From NCBI GenBank assembly GCA_902580135.1, contig CACHJL010000006.1:1-42553 (forward strand): a stretch of DNA of 42,553 bases, read 5' to 3'. Positions 32,409 through 40,851 of the stretch are shown one piece after another. The position numbers and the translations under genes were made by a program. Each line of letters starts with the position of its first letter. Within the stretch, counting starts at the first letter, position 1. The notes beneath the pieces were generated by a model. The model worked only from the letters and a program-made list of their open reading frames with translations, did not search any database and was not told the DNA's origin. The stretch is from an uncultured Pelagibacteraceae bacterium. GTDB lineage: Bacteria; Pseudomonadota; Alphaproteobacteria; Pelagibacterales; Pelagibacteraceae.

Positions 32409-34247
32409 TTAATCTAATTCAAATTTATCTTTATATTTAATTTTTAAATTTTTTGATTGTTTTGTTTTTTCTAAGAAACAATTGCCTATTACGAGATTAT
32501 CCATTTCTGTACCCATGAAACAATTAAATGCATCTTTAGGTGTGTTTACTATTGGTTCTCCTCTAACATTAAATGATGTATTTATAAGAACTGGGCAATT
32601 TGTTTTGTCATAAAAATTATTTATCAAGTTGTAATATTTCAAATTTGTTTTTCTACTTACTGTTTGAATTCTTGCTGTATAATCTATATGTGTGACTGCT
32701 GGAATTTCTGATCTTTTAATATTTAGCTTTTCAATTCCAAATAGTTTTTCATCTTCTTCTGACATTTTAACTAATTTTTCTTCTTTTACTCTTGAAACAA
32801 TAAGCATAAAAGGTGACACAACTTTTAAATCAAACCAGTCATTTACTTTTTCTTCAAGTATTGAAGGTGCAAAAGGTCTAAAACTTTCTCTATATTTAAC
32901 TTTAAGATTCAATATCTTTTGCATTTTTTCGGATCTTGGGTCACCGATAATAGATCTTCCACCTAAAGCCCTAGGGCCAAACTCCATTCTTCCCTGAAAC
33001 CATCCAATTGCATTTCCATTTATTATCATATCAGATGTTTTATTATTAAGATCTTCATCATTTAAAACTTCAAATGTTGCACCTAAGTTTTTTAATTCTT
33101 GTTGAACTGACTCATTGGAATACTCTGGTCCAAGATAAGACCCTTGCATATCATCATCTTTATTTATTGATCTTTCTTTTTTTAATTCTAAATACCAAAA
33201 TGCCAACGCAGCTCCTAATGATCCACCGGCATCACCTGCGGCTGGCTGTATCCAGATATTTTCAAAAATATTTTCTTTAAGTATTTTACCATTAGCAACG
33301 CAATTAAGCGCTACACCTCCCGCTAAGCATAAATTTGATAATTTATATTCATCTTTTATGTGTCTAGCTAATTTTAACATAATATCTTCGGTTACTTTTT
33401 GAATTGAAGCGGCAATATTCATATGAAATTCAGTTAACTGTTCTTTTTTGGGATCTCTAGGTTTTTGACCAAATAAATTATGAAATTTATCATTTGTCAT
33501 TGTTAAGCCTGTTGCATAATTAAAATAATCTTGATCCATTCTAAAAGATCCATCATCTTTAATATCAATTAAATGATTAGTTATTTTATCTGAATAAATA
33601 GGTTTGCCGTAAGGAGCTAAACCCATTAATTTATACTCACCACTATTAACTTTAAACCCAGTATAATAAGTAAAGGCAGAATAAAGCAACCCTAATGAAT
33701 GAGGAAAATGAATCTCTTTTTTAATTTCAAGATTACTACCACTACCAACTGCAACTGTTGTGGTTGCCCATTCTCCAACACCGTCTGCAGTTAAAACAAC
33801 AGCTTCTTTAAATGGTGAGGGATAAAAAGCACTTGCGGCATGACTTAAATGGTGTTCTGAGAAAAATATTTTACCGTCATCTTTAAAATTTTTATCGTGC
33901 ATTTTAAGTTCATTAAAAAGCATTTTTTTTTGAAATAATTTATCTTTCAACCATAAAGGCATAGCTTTGGAAAACTGCGTAAACCCTTTAGGTGCAAATG
34001 CAGTATAAGTTTCTAATAATCTTTCAAACTTTAAAAAAGGCTTTTCAAAGAAGATAATATGATCTACTTCGCTAAGTTTTAAATTAGAATATTTTAAAAC
34101 AAACTCAACTGCGTTAAATGGATAATTTGAATCATGTTTTATTCTAGTAAATCTTTCTTCTTGTGCGGCTGAAATAATTTTACCATCAATTAAAATAGCG
34201 GCAGCACTATCATGATAAAATGCAGAAATACCTAAAATAGATATCAC
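32409..34247 (-). CDS. NodU/TobZ-family carbamoyltransferase (second copy, SxtJ/DUF5989-linked)
   Basis: A 612-residue carbamoyltransferase with the same two-domain plan as the gene at 26440-28182: H132-x3-H136 (E-H-H-L-S-H), D155, E-Y-K-L-M-G-L-A-P-Y-G, F-G-P-R-A-L-G-G-R-S-I, R-E-S-F-R-P-F-A-P, and G-E-P-I-V near the end. The start is GTG at 34247, one base after the stop of the 49-residue DUF5989 gene; the resulting M-I-S-I-L-G-I-S-A-F-Y matches the family N-terminus. Together with SxtJ and DUF5989 it forms a conserved three-gene unit of polysaccharide or secondary-metabolite loci. It probably carbamoylates a sugar hydroxyl of the surface glycan. Confidence 0.92.
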   Translation of the reverse strand: MISILGISAFYHDSAAAILIDGKIISAAQEERFTRIKHDSNYPFNAVEFVLKYSNLKLSEVDHIIFFEKPFLKFERLLETYTAFAPKGFTQFSKAMPLWLKDKLFQKKMLFNELKMHDKNFKDDGKIFFSEHHLSHAASAFYPSPFKEAVVLTADGVGEWATTTVAVGSGSNLEIKKEIHFPHSLGLLYSAFTYYTGFKVNSGEYKLMGLAPYGKPIYSDKITNHLIDIKDDGSFRMDQDYFNYATGLTMTNDKFHNLFGQKPRDPKKEQLTEFHMNIAASIQKVTEDIMLKLARHIKDEYKLSNLCLAGGVALNCVANGKILKENIFENIWIQPAAGDAGGSLGAALAFWYLELKKERSINKDDDMQGSYLGPEYSNESVQQELKNLGATFEVLNDEDLNNKTSDMIINGNAIGWFQGRMEFGPRALGGRSIIGDPRSEKMQKILNLKVKYRESFRPFAPSILEEKVNDWFDLKVVSPFMLIVSRVKEEKLVKMSEEDEKLFGIEKLNIKRSEIPAVTHIDYTARIQTVSRKTNLKYYNLINNFYDKTNCPVLINTSFNVRGEPIVNTPKDAFNCFMGTEMDNLVIGNCFLEKTKQSKNLKIKYKDKFELD

Positions 34248-34248
34248 T

Positions 34249-34398
34249 TTAAAATATAGTGTAGATAAATGGTGCTACAGCAGATCCTTGGCTTAAAATA
34301 ATTAAACCTCCAAATAACACCAAAATGATTATAATTGGTAATAACCAATATTTTTTTCTTACACTTAAGAACTCCCAAAATTCTATTATAAAATTCAT
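34249..34398 (-). CDS. DUF5989-family small membrane protein
   Basis: A 49-residue gene easily missed by length filters: it begins M-N-F-I-I-E-F-W-E-F-L, then S-V-R-K-K-Y-W-L-L-P, one membrane helix, and ends S-Q-G-S-A-V-A-P-F-I-Y-T-I-F, the characteristic C-terminus of DUF5989. It lies 4 bp after sxtJ and 1 bp before the carbamoyltransferase GTG start, so all three are one transcript. The function is not known; as a constant partner it may anchor the carbamoyltransferase or present its lipid-linked acceptor at the membrane (inference). Confidence 0.9.
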   Translation of the reverse strand: MNFIIEFWEFLSVRKKYWLLPIIIILVLFGGLIILSQGSAVAPFIYTIF

Positions 34399-34402
34399 AA
34401 AA

Positions 34403-34783
34403 TTAAAATTGACGCTTCATACTTGTTTTATAATCTGCTTTTTTCTTCCAATAACTATTTGATTTATTTTTTTTTAAAGACAGCAAATCTTTTTTGAATA
34501 TTTTTAGAATAATGGCTGTGGGTGTAACAACTGTAAAAAAAATTATACCCATTACCATAGGAGAAATTATTTTTCCAAGAAACAATCCAACTTTAAACCA
34601 TAATTTATTAAATGGACTTAATATCTGTGAATTAAAAATGCCTAATATTAAAAAAATGAATGATACAATTAATGACCAAATTCTAATATCAAGATTATTT
34701 TTTATTGGCCATAAAGCTACAATTAAAAAAACTACAAAAAAAACAATTCCAAAACTTCTATTTGAACTAACTTTTATTTTCAT
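34403..34783 (-). CDS. SxtJ-family membrane protein
   Basis: A 126-residue protein with about three membrane segments, a typical S-x-R-x-F-G N-terminus (residues 7-12), the F-N-K-L-W-F-K-V-G-L-F-L-G central motif and the C-terminal S-Y-W-K-K-K. These features match the SxtJ family, named from the saxitoxin cluster, where it also neighbours a carbamoyltransferase. It is the first gene of the SxtJ-DUF5989-carbamoyltransferase operon. The function is unknown; its constant association suggests it helps membrane recruitment of the enzyme. Confidence 0.88.
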   Translation of the reverse strand: MKIKVSSNRSFGIVFFVVFLIVALWPIKNNLDIRIWSLIVSFIFLILGIFNSQILSPFNKLWFKVGLFLGKIISPMVMGIIFFTVVTPTAIILKIFKKDLLSLKKNKSNSYWKKKADYKTSMKRQF

Positions 34784-35036
34784 AGATAAGTTTATTCTAT
34801 ATCATAATATTTTGATTTTAAAAAAATATATAAAATTATAATAATGGGATTACTTTTCAGATAACTCAGGATTCAAAGGTTTTCTATAGAATTAAATACC
34901 ATAAAATTAAAAAAATGTTTATTAAATTAAAAAAAATTAAGTAAATTGTTAAATATTATATAGGTAGAATTTCTTTTATTTTTTAATGTATTCATTTAAA
35001 TTGTAGAATTTGTTTATTGTATGTAAAATTAAATTA

Positions 35037-36041
35037 ATGAAAATATTAATTACTGGTTCATCTGGCTTTATAGGTTTTAGTGTTGCAAAAAAACTTTTAA
35101 ATCAAGGACATTTAGTTCATGGATTTGACTCGATGAACAACTATTATGATGTAAATTTAAAAAAAAATCGAAAAAAAATATTAGATAAATATAAAAATTT
35201 TTCTTTTTCAAAAGGTAAAGTTGAAAATAATAAATCTTTAAGTAAATCAATATTAAAATTTAAACCAGATTTTATAATTCACTTGGCGGCTCAAGCTGGA
35301 GTAAGATATAGTATTGAAAAGCCTAGAATTTATTTACATTCAAATATTATTGGCACCTACAACGTTATTGAGCTTGCTAAAAGAGTTAAAGTAAAACATT
35401 TATTAATTGCTTCAAGCTCATCTGTTTATGGGGCTAATAAAAATTTACCTTTTAAAGAAAAAGACAAAACCGAAACACAATTAAGTATTTATGCTTCAAC
35501 AAAAAAATCTACTGAAAGTATTGCCCATTCATATTCTAATATATGGAAGTTGCCAATAACAATGCTGAGGTTCTTTACTGTCTATGGCCCTTGGGGAAGA
35601 CCAGATATGGCTTTATTTAAATTCACTAAAGCAATTTTAAAAAATAAAAAAATTGATGTTTTTAATAAAGGCAAAATGTATAGGGATTTTACTTATATAG
35701 ATGATGTTGTTAAATCAACTGAACTTTTAATAAATAAAATACCTAAACTTAATTCAAAAAAAAAATACAAATATGATAGTATTTCAAAAGTTGCTCCATT
35801 TAGAATTGTAAATATTGGCAATCAAAGCAAAATATATCTTATTGATTTTATTAAAACTTTAGAAAAAGAATTAAAAATAAAACCAAATAAAAATTTAATG
35901 CCTTTACAGAAAGGCGATGTTAAACTGACTTTGTCTAGTACAAATTTGTTGAAGCAGATTACTGGTTATAAACCTAAGATAAAATATAAAGTTGGTATTA
36001 AGAGATTCGTTAAATGGTATAGAAGTTATTATAATGTTTAA
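35037..36041 (+). CDS. UDP-glucuronate 4-epimerase-like NAD-dependent epimerase
   Basis: A 334-residue extended SDR epimerase: G-S-S-G-F-I-G at the N-terminus, M-N-N-Y-Y-D-V-N-L-K and A-A-Q-A-G-V-R-Y-S typical of UDP-glucuronate 4-epimerases, S-S-S-S-V-Y-G and the catalytic Y-A-S-T-K. It would supply UDP-galacturonate for the glycan. The frame also offers an ATG at 35010, but M-K-I-L-I-T-G at 35037 puts the Rossmann motif at the normal N-terminal distance, so that start is used. The 253-bp gap upstream of it, shared with divergent sxtJ, is AT-rich; I see no gene or RNA in it, only likely promoters. Confidence 0.85.
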   Translation: MKILITGSSGFIGFSVAKKLLNQGHLVHGFDSMNNYYDVNLKKNRKKILDKYKNFSFSKGKVENNKSLSKSILKFKPDFIIHLAAQAGVRYSIEKPRIYLHSNIIGTYNVIELAKRVKVKHLLIASSSSVYGANKNLPFKEKDKTETQLSIYASTKKSTESIAHSYSNIWKLPITMLRFFTVYGPWGRPDMALFKFTKAILKNKKIDVFNKGKMYRDFTYIDDVVKSTELLINKIPKLNSKKKYKYDSISKVAPFRIVNIGNQSKIYLIDFIKTLEKELKIKPNKNLMPLQKGDVKLTLSSTNLLKQITGYKPKIKYKVGIKRFVKWYRSYYNV

Positions 36042-36067
36042 TTTAAAATTTTTTAAATTTACTAATG

Positions 36068-37033
36068 TTAAATAGTTAAATAAGATGATCCATTTTTACT
36101 AAAATCAAAATCAACATGTTTAAAATTTTTTAATCTTTTTATTATTCTTTTATGATTATTTGGTTTTGCAAAGAATATAAAATAGCCACCACCACCAGCA
36201 CCAAGTAATTTACCACCTAGCGCGCCAGCTTTCAAAGCATTTTCATATACTTCATTTAAATTTGCGCTTGATACTTTTTGATGTAAATTTTTTTTTAACA
36301 TCCAATTTTCATGTAATATTTCTGCTGTATTTTGTAAATCACCTTCGCAAAGTTCGTACTCAAATTGATTGGCTAATTTGGATAATGTTTCGTAATTTTT
36401 ATTATGTTTTTTTTCTTTTTTAATTATTCCTAAAATTTTATCAGCTTTTCTATTAATTCCACTGTAAAACATAATAAGATGTTTTTTAAAAATATTTAGT
36501 CTTTTTTCTGAGATATTGATTTTTTTTACGTTAACAGTTTTATTTTGATTAAATAAGATAGAATTAAAACCTCCATACGCTGCAGCATAATGATCCTGCA
36601 TACCAATTGGTTTTTTGCACTTTTCAATTTCTATCTTAGCTGCAATTTTGCTTAAATTCTCTTTGCTTATTTCTTTACCTTTAAGTTTGTTTAACGCCTT
36701 AGTTAATCCTACACATAGTGTACTTGATGAACCTAGACCACTTCCTGAAGAAGGTATATCGGCAAGCGTTGTGATTTCAATTCCTTTTTTTATTTTAAAA
36801 TATTCTAGGGTTTTTTTAATTAGCAAGTGGTCTAATTCTTTTACATTATTTTTATTTTCAGTAACTGAATATGATAGTCTTACTTTATCATCATATTTTT
36901 TATTAATATTGATGTACATATATTTATTAATAGTTGTACATATTACTTTTCCTGGAATATTTGATTGATGATTAAAGTGATCTGAACCACCGCCAACAAA
37001 ACTTATTCTAAAAGGTGTTTTTGAAACAATCAT
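36068..37033 (-). CDS. hddA: D-glycero-D-manno-heptose 7-phosphate kinase (GHMP family)
   Basis: A 321-residue GHMP kinase with the ATP-binding P-S-S-G-S-G-L-G-S-S-S and the C-terminal G-A-G-G-G-G-Y-F-I-F. T-P-F-R-I-S-F-V-G-G-G-S-D at the N-terminus is typical of HddA, which phosphorylates heptose 7-phosphate at C1 on the way to GDP-heptose. It is 39 bp downstream of the hddC-gmhB fusion on the same strand, and gmhA is just beyond, so the whole pathway is encoded together. Confidence 0.9.
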   Translation of the reverse strand: MIVSKTPFRISFVGGGSDHFNHQSNIPGKVICTTINKYMYININKKYDDKVRLSYSVTENKNNVKELDHLLIKKTLEYFKIKKGIEITTLADIPSSGSGLGSSSTLCVGLTKALNKLKGKEISKENLSKIAAKIEIEKCKKPIGMQDHYAAAYGGFNSILFNQNKTVNVKKINISEKRLNIFKKHLIMFYSGINRKADKILGIIKKEKKHNKNYETLSKLANQFEYELCEGDLQNTAEILHENWMLKKNLHQKVSSANLNEVYENALKAGALGGKLLGAGGGGYFIFFAKPNNHKRIIKRLKNFKHVDFDFSKNGSSYLTI

Positions 37034-37072
37034 TATTATAAATATTATAATTTCTATTTATATTCTATATAA

Positions 37073-38323
37073 TTAAAGTATTGAGTTAATTGCTTCTTTT
37101 AAGTTTTTAAAATTCTTTTTACCCTTGATTTTGAATTTATTTCCAACAATTAGAAATTTAATATTAGTTTTCTTAGCTGCTAAATAATCTGTATTTCGAT
37201 CGCCAATCATATAAGATTGTTTTGTATCAATATTTAAATCTTTGATAGCTTTTAGAAACATGCCATTATTTGGCTTTCTAAATCTTGATTTTTTTTTGTA
37301 TTTTTTAACTTCTCCTTTAAAACCTTTAATAGGATAATAGGGACAGTAATAAATTCTATCAAAATAAGAACCTTTTGTACTAAACAAATATTCTAATTTT
37401 TTATGATCCTTTTCAACTTTATTTATAGACACAAATCCTTTGGCAACTGCTGGTTGGTTAGTTATAATTACTGACAAAAAACCTTTCTCATTAATTTTTT
37501 TAACAGCATCAAATGTTCCATCTATAATTTCTAGAGGATTTTGATAATGCAGATTTGAGTTTTCTTTATTAATCACACCATCTCTATCTAAAAATATAGC
37601 AGGTATTTTTCTTTTTAAAGTTCCTTTAGTATATTTAATAGTTTTTAAATGTTTTTTAATTTCCTTTATTCTTTTAGGAGTGCCCGCATCTTTAATAAAT
37701 TCTCTAGAGTTATACCCATAAACTTTAATGTTACTTTTAATAAGTTCTGGCAATATGTCTTTCACAAAATCTTGAAATTTATTATCTTTAATAAATTTAA
37801 GTATTTTTTTTTTTATAATAAAAATTCCTGATAAACATAAATTTCCAATATCTTTTTTTGAATGTGGTTTTCTATGTAATTTAATTAATTTATTTTTAGC
37901 ATTTAGCTCTAATACATCGCTATCAAAAATATGATCATTAGGATGAACTAGGAAGGTAATGTCACTTTTACTTTTTTTATGAAATTTATTAAACTTTTTT
38001 ATATCAAAATTAAATACCAAATCACCCGATATAATTAAAATATCATCTTTTAAGGGTTTATATTTATTTAAATTTTTTAAGCATCCGGCATTACCTAAAG
38101 CTTTATTTTCTTCAATTAATACAATATTTTTATTTACAAGTGAATTATTATATTTTGTAATTTTATTATTTGATAATAAAAAAATTCTTTTAAATAATTT
38201 AAGTTTTTCTAGCTGTCTTTCTATTATAGATTTATTATTTATTTTTAAAAAAGGTTTTGGTATTTTTTTTGAAATTTTTTTAGTTCTAGTTCCTTTGCCA
38301 CCTATTAGAATTGCAACATCCAT
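37073..38323 (-). CDS. Fused sugar-1-phosphate nucleotidyltransferase and heptose bisphosphate phosphatase (HddC-GmhB type)
   Basis: A 416-residue two-domain protein. Residues 1 to about 225 are a nucleotidyltransferase with L-I-G-G-K-G-T-R (6-13) and K-P-F (23-25). Residues about 241-416 are an HAD phosphatase: D246-x-D248, T288 in I-I-T-N-Q, and G-D-R-N-T-D with D375, closest to GmhB. In E. coli GmhB a zinc loop has C-x-H...C-x-C; here only C327 remains, the others being Y329, S346 and F348, so zinc binding is probably lost. The fusion would remove the C7 phosphate and add GMP to heptose. Its start overlaps the upstream epimerase stop by one base. Confidence 0.87.
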   Translation of the reverse strand: MDVAILIGGKGTRTKKISKKIPKPFLKINNKSIIERQLEKLKLFKRIFLLSNNKITKYNNSLVNKNIVLIEENKALGNAGCLKNLNKYKPLKDDILIISGDLVFNFDIKKFNKFHKKSKSDITFLVHPNDHIFDSDVLELNAKNKLIKLHRKPHSKKDIGNLCLSGIFIIKKKILKFIKDNKFQDFVKDILPELIKSNIKVYGYNSREFIKDAGTPKRIKEIKKHLKTIKYTKGTLKRKIPAIFLDRDGVINKENSNLHYQNPLEIIDGTFDAVKKINEKGFLSVIITNQPAVAKGFVSINKVEKDHKKLEYLFSTKGSYFDRIYYCPYYPIKGFKGEVKKYKKKSRFRKPNNGMFLKAIKDLNIDTKQSYMIGDRNTDYLAAKKTNIKFLIVGNKFKIKGKKNFKNLKEAINSIL

Positions 38324-39294
38324 TATACAAACAAATCTTTTGATATTGTATTAATTGTTTTTTTTATAGCCTCTAGAGATGACAATTTAAATTTAAATCC
38401 AGCTTTATTCATCTTTAAAGTTGAGTACTTATAAGTTACAATATCACCAGGCCAACCATATTTTTTTTTCTGATATTTTATTTTATTCTTGTATCTAAAT
38501 TTTTTAATTAACAACTTAACTATTACTTTTACTTTTACACCTTTGTCACTGGAACCAATGTTGTAAAAATTTATTAAGTTTTTATTTTTTTTCTTTTTTA
38601 AAAAAATCATACAATTGATTATTTCATCTACATCAGAGTATGGTTTGCATTGCTCACCATTGCCCAAAACTTCCAAGTTCTTTTTTCTAGAAAATATTTT
38701 TTTTGACAAGTCGTAAATCACTCCATGAGTAAGGTTTGATCCAACAACATTAGGAAATCTAAAAATAAAACTTTTTAAATTATTTTTGTAGGAATATGAG
38801 CTGATAAAACTTTCACAAGCTGCTTTCATTGACCCATAACTACTTTCTGGCTTTAAAGGGGCTGTATTTTCAGAAATAATATTTTTTACAGTTCCATAAA
38901 TTGCTGAGCTAGAAGCAAACAATATTTTTGTATCTTTTTTGGTAAATTTATTACAATCATTTAAAACATTGTAAGTAGTTAGATAAGTATTTTTGAAATC
39001 TATATCTGGATTTTCTACCCCAGAAGCTATATTTGAGTTAGCAGCAAGTAGCCAAATTTCTGATAATTTTCTTTTTTTTAAAGTTTTTAATAATTCAAAA
39101 TTTTGAATTTTTTTTGAAGCATCTACATTAAAAAATTTAAAATTATTAAATCTATAAAACGGTTTAATATATTTTTTTTTTCCAAGCCTAAAATTATCCA
39201 GACCAATAATAAACAAATCTTTTCTCTTGATTAATTTTGCTAACAATGTCGAGCCTATCATGCCTGCAATACCTGTGATTAAAATATTTTTCAT
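38323..39294 (-). CDS. NAD-dependent sugar epimerase/dehydratase
   Basis: A 323-residue extended SDR protein: G-I-A-G-M-I-G at residues 8-14, S-S-S-A-I-Y-G and Y-G-S-M-K as catalytic motifs. It is related to UDP-glucose 4-epimerases, but the exact reaction is not clear. It is the first gene of the operon epimerase-hddC/gmhB-hddA, ending in a one-base overlap with the fusion gene, so it may modify the heptose or its nucleotide form. It is divergent from gmhA across 51 bp. Confidence 0.82.
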   Translation of the reverse strand: MKNILITGIAGMIGSTLLAKLIKRKDLFIIGLDNFRLGKKKYIKPFYRFNNFKFFNVDASKKIQNFELLKTLKKRKLSEIWLLAANSNIASGVENPDIDFKNTYLTTYNVLNDCNKFTKKDTKILFASSSAIYGTVKNIISENTAPLKPESSYGSMKAACESFISSYSYKNNLKSFIFRFPNVVGSNLTHGVIYDLSKKIFSRKKNLEVLGNGEQCKPYSDVDEIINCMIFLKKKKNKNLINFYNIGSSDKGVKVKVIVKLLIKKFRYKNKIKYQKKKYGWPGDIVTYKYSTLKMNKAGFKFKLSSLEAIKKTINTISKDLFV

Positions 39295-39345
39295 ATGAAT
39301 TAATAATTACTTTTGTATATAATATATTTAAAATTGTAAAAAAAA

Positions 39346-39972
39346 ATGTACAAAAGATTTCCTCTCAATAAAATTTCAAAAAGTAAACAATTTTACCTAC
39401 AATACATTAATGAAAAGAATAATTTACTAAAAAATATCGATTTAAACAAATTAGATAAGATAGTAACTGCGATCAAAACTTGTATTAAAAGTAATAATAT
39501 TATTTATTCATGTGGTAATGGAGGATCGTCATCATTAGCAGATCATTTAACTTGTGATTTTATTAAACAAACAAATAACAAAACTAATTTGAAATTAAAA
39601 TCCATTTCTTTAGCATCAAATTTTTCACTTATATCTGCTATAGCTAATGATATAAGTTTTGGAGAAATTTTTTCATTTCAAGTAGAAAAGTTATGCAGAA
39701 AAAATGATATTCTGATTTTATTTTCAGTTTCAGGAAACAGTAAAAATTTAATTAATGCTGCAAAAGTTGCAAAGAAGAAAAAAGTAAAAACTATTTCGTT
39801 TACTGGTTTTAATGGTGGAAAATTATCTAAATTAACTGACTACAATATTAATTTCTCTATGGCAAATTATGGTATTGTCGAAGATTGTCATACTACAATG
39901 ATGCATTACTTATCTCAGTTTTTAAGAAATACAAAAATAAAATCTAAAAATTTTAGGAATATAAATTTTTAA
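39346..39972 (+). CDS. gmhA: Phosphoheptose isomerase (SIS domain)
   Basis: A 208-residue SIS-domain protein matching GmhA, which turns sedoheptulose 7-phosphate into D-glycero-D-manno-heptose 7-phosphate. S-C-G-N-G-G-S-S-S (55-63) and S-V-S-G-N-S-K-N (127-134) bind the phosphate, and H67 matches the catalytic region; the residue at the E. coli Glu65 position is D71. C-H-T-T-M-M-H near the C-terminus is the second site. It is divergent from the hddC-gmhB operon, which provides the next steps. Confidence 0.9.
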   Translation: MYKRFPLNKISKSKQFYLQYINEKNNLLKNIDLNKLDKIVTAIKTCIKSNNIIYSCGNGGSSSLADHLTCDFIKQTNNKTNLKLKSISLASNFSLISAIANDISFGEIFSFQVEKLCRKNDILILFSVSGNSKNLINAAKVAKKKKVKTISFTGFNGGKLSKLTDYNINFSMANYGIVEDCHTTMMHYLSQFLRNTKIKSKNFRNINF

Positions 39973-40041
39973 AAGAGTTAAAATAAATATATATAATTTT
40001 ACTAACTTAGAAAAAAAAATTTTTAAAAATATTTAAAATTA

Positions 40042-40794
40042 ATGAATTTTTTAAAATCTAGAATCGTTGAGTTTTTTAGAAGAATTATAAATTTTTATAG
40101 CCAACAAAAATCAAATCAATTTGAAAATGAAATAATTGAAACATGCAACAAATATGAATTTAATAGAACATCAGAGCATACTATTAGAGATACTTTTAAT
40201 TTAGTTAAAAAGGTGTTGTTAAAAAATGTTCAAGGAGACATGGTTGAATGTGGAGTTGAAACTGGGCATAGTTTGGTTTTATTTCAAAAAATTATTGAGC
40301 ATTTTAATTTAGAAAATACAAAAATTTACGGTTATGATACTTTCGAAGGAATGCCACAACCTAGTGATTATGATAAAAACAAATACGGTGAACTATTAAA
40401 AAATTCTTATGAAAATAAAAAAATAGACGATAATACTAGCGGATGGAATAATGTTTCTTTAGATATTGTAAGGTCAAATTTTTATAAAAATACAAAGTCA
40501 AATAAAAATTTAGAATTGATAAAAGGTAAAGTAGAAAACACATTGTTAATTAAGAAAAATCTTCCAGATAAAATTTCTGTTTTAAAGATAGATACTTGTC
40601 TATATGAGAGTACTAAAGCAATACTTGAAATTTTATCTCCAAGAGTGCAAAAAAATGGTGTAATCATAATTGATAACTACTTTAATTATAGTGGAATTAA
40701 AAAAGCAGCCGATGAATATTGTGAAAAAAATGGATATTTAATTAAAAGTTTTTTAATATTTGGAGGAGCAAATAGAGTAATTGTTTTTTTATAA
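40042..40794 (+). CDS. TylF/MycF-like methyltransferase with altered active-site residues
   Basis: A 250-residue class I methyltransferase of the TylF (macrocin O-methyltransferase) family, recognised from M-V-E-C-G-V-E-T-G (67-75), Y-D-T-F-E-G-M-P and the C-terminal D-x-x-x-Y-E-S-T plus I-I-I-D-x-Y. In characterised TylF/NovP enzymes these motifs read I-D-G-D and D-D, with the second Asp of the first as catalytic base and the D-D pair binding Mg. Here they are I-D-T-C (D184, C186) and D-N (D211, N212), so the base and one ligand are missing. It may use another chemistry or be non-catalytic. It lies between gmhA and the aminotransferase gene, as expected for sugar O-methylation. Confidence 0.8.
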   Translation: MNFLKSRIVEFFRRIINFYSQQKSNQFENEIIETCNKYEFNRTSEHTIRDTFNLVKKVLLKNVQGDMVECGVETGHSLVLFQKIIEHFNLENTKIYGYDTFEGMPQPSDYDKNKYGELLKNSYENKKIDDNTSGWNNVSLDIVRSNFYKNTKSNKNLELIKGKVENTLLIKKNLPDKISVLKIDTCLYESTKAILEILSPRVQKNGVIIIDNYFNYSGIKKAADEYCEKNGYLIKSFLIFGGANRVIVFL

Positions 40795-40851
40795 TATAAG
40801 TTTTTTTTTAACTATGTTATATGATTTTTGACGCCTGTATTAATATTATAT

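Noticed and set aside
34494..34841. Plus-strand open frame covering sxtJ
   Set aside because: The minus-strand SxtJ and DUF5989 genes are clearly real, and this frame is low-complexity antisense.
35010..35036. Longer start for the UDP-glucuronate 4-epimerase-like gene
   Set aside because: The nine extra residues before M-K-I-L-I-T-G are not family-like; the ATG at 35037 is preferred.
34784..35036. Possible RNA gene or riboswitch in the largest non-coding gap
   Set aside because: The 253 bp are AT-rich without a GC-rich stem or recognisable riboswitch core; probably only divergent promoters.
40828..40851. TTG start for the DegT aminotransferase
   Set aside because: A rare start codon that adds eight unconserved residues; the ATG at 40852 is available.
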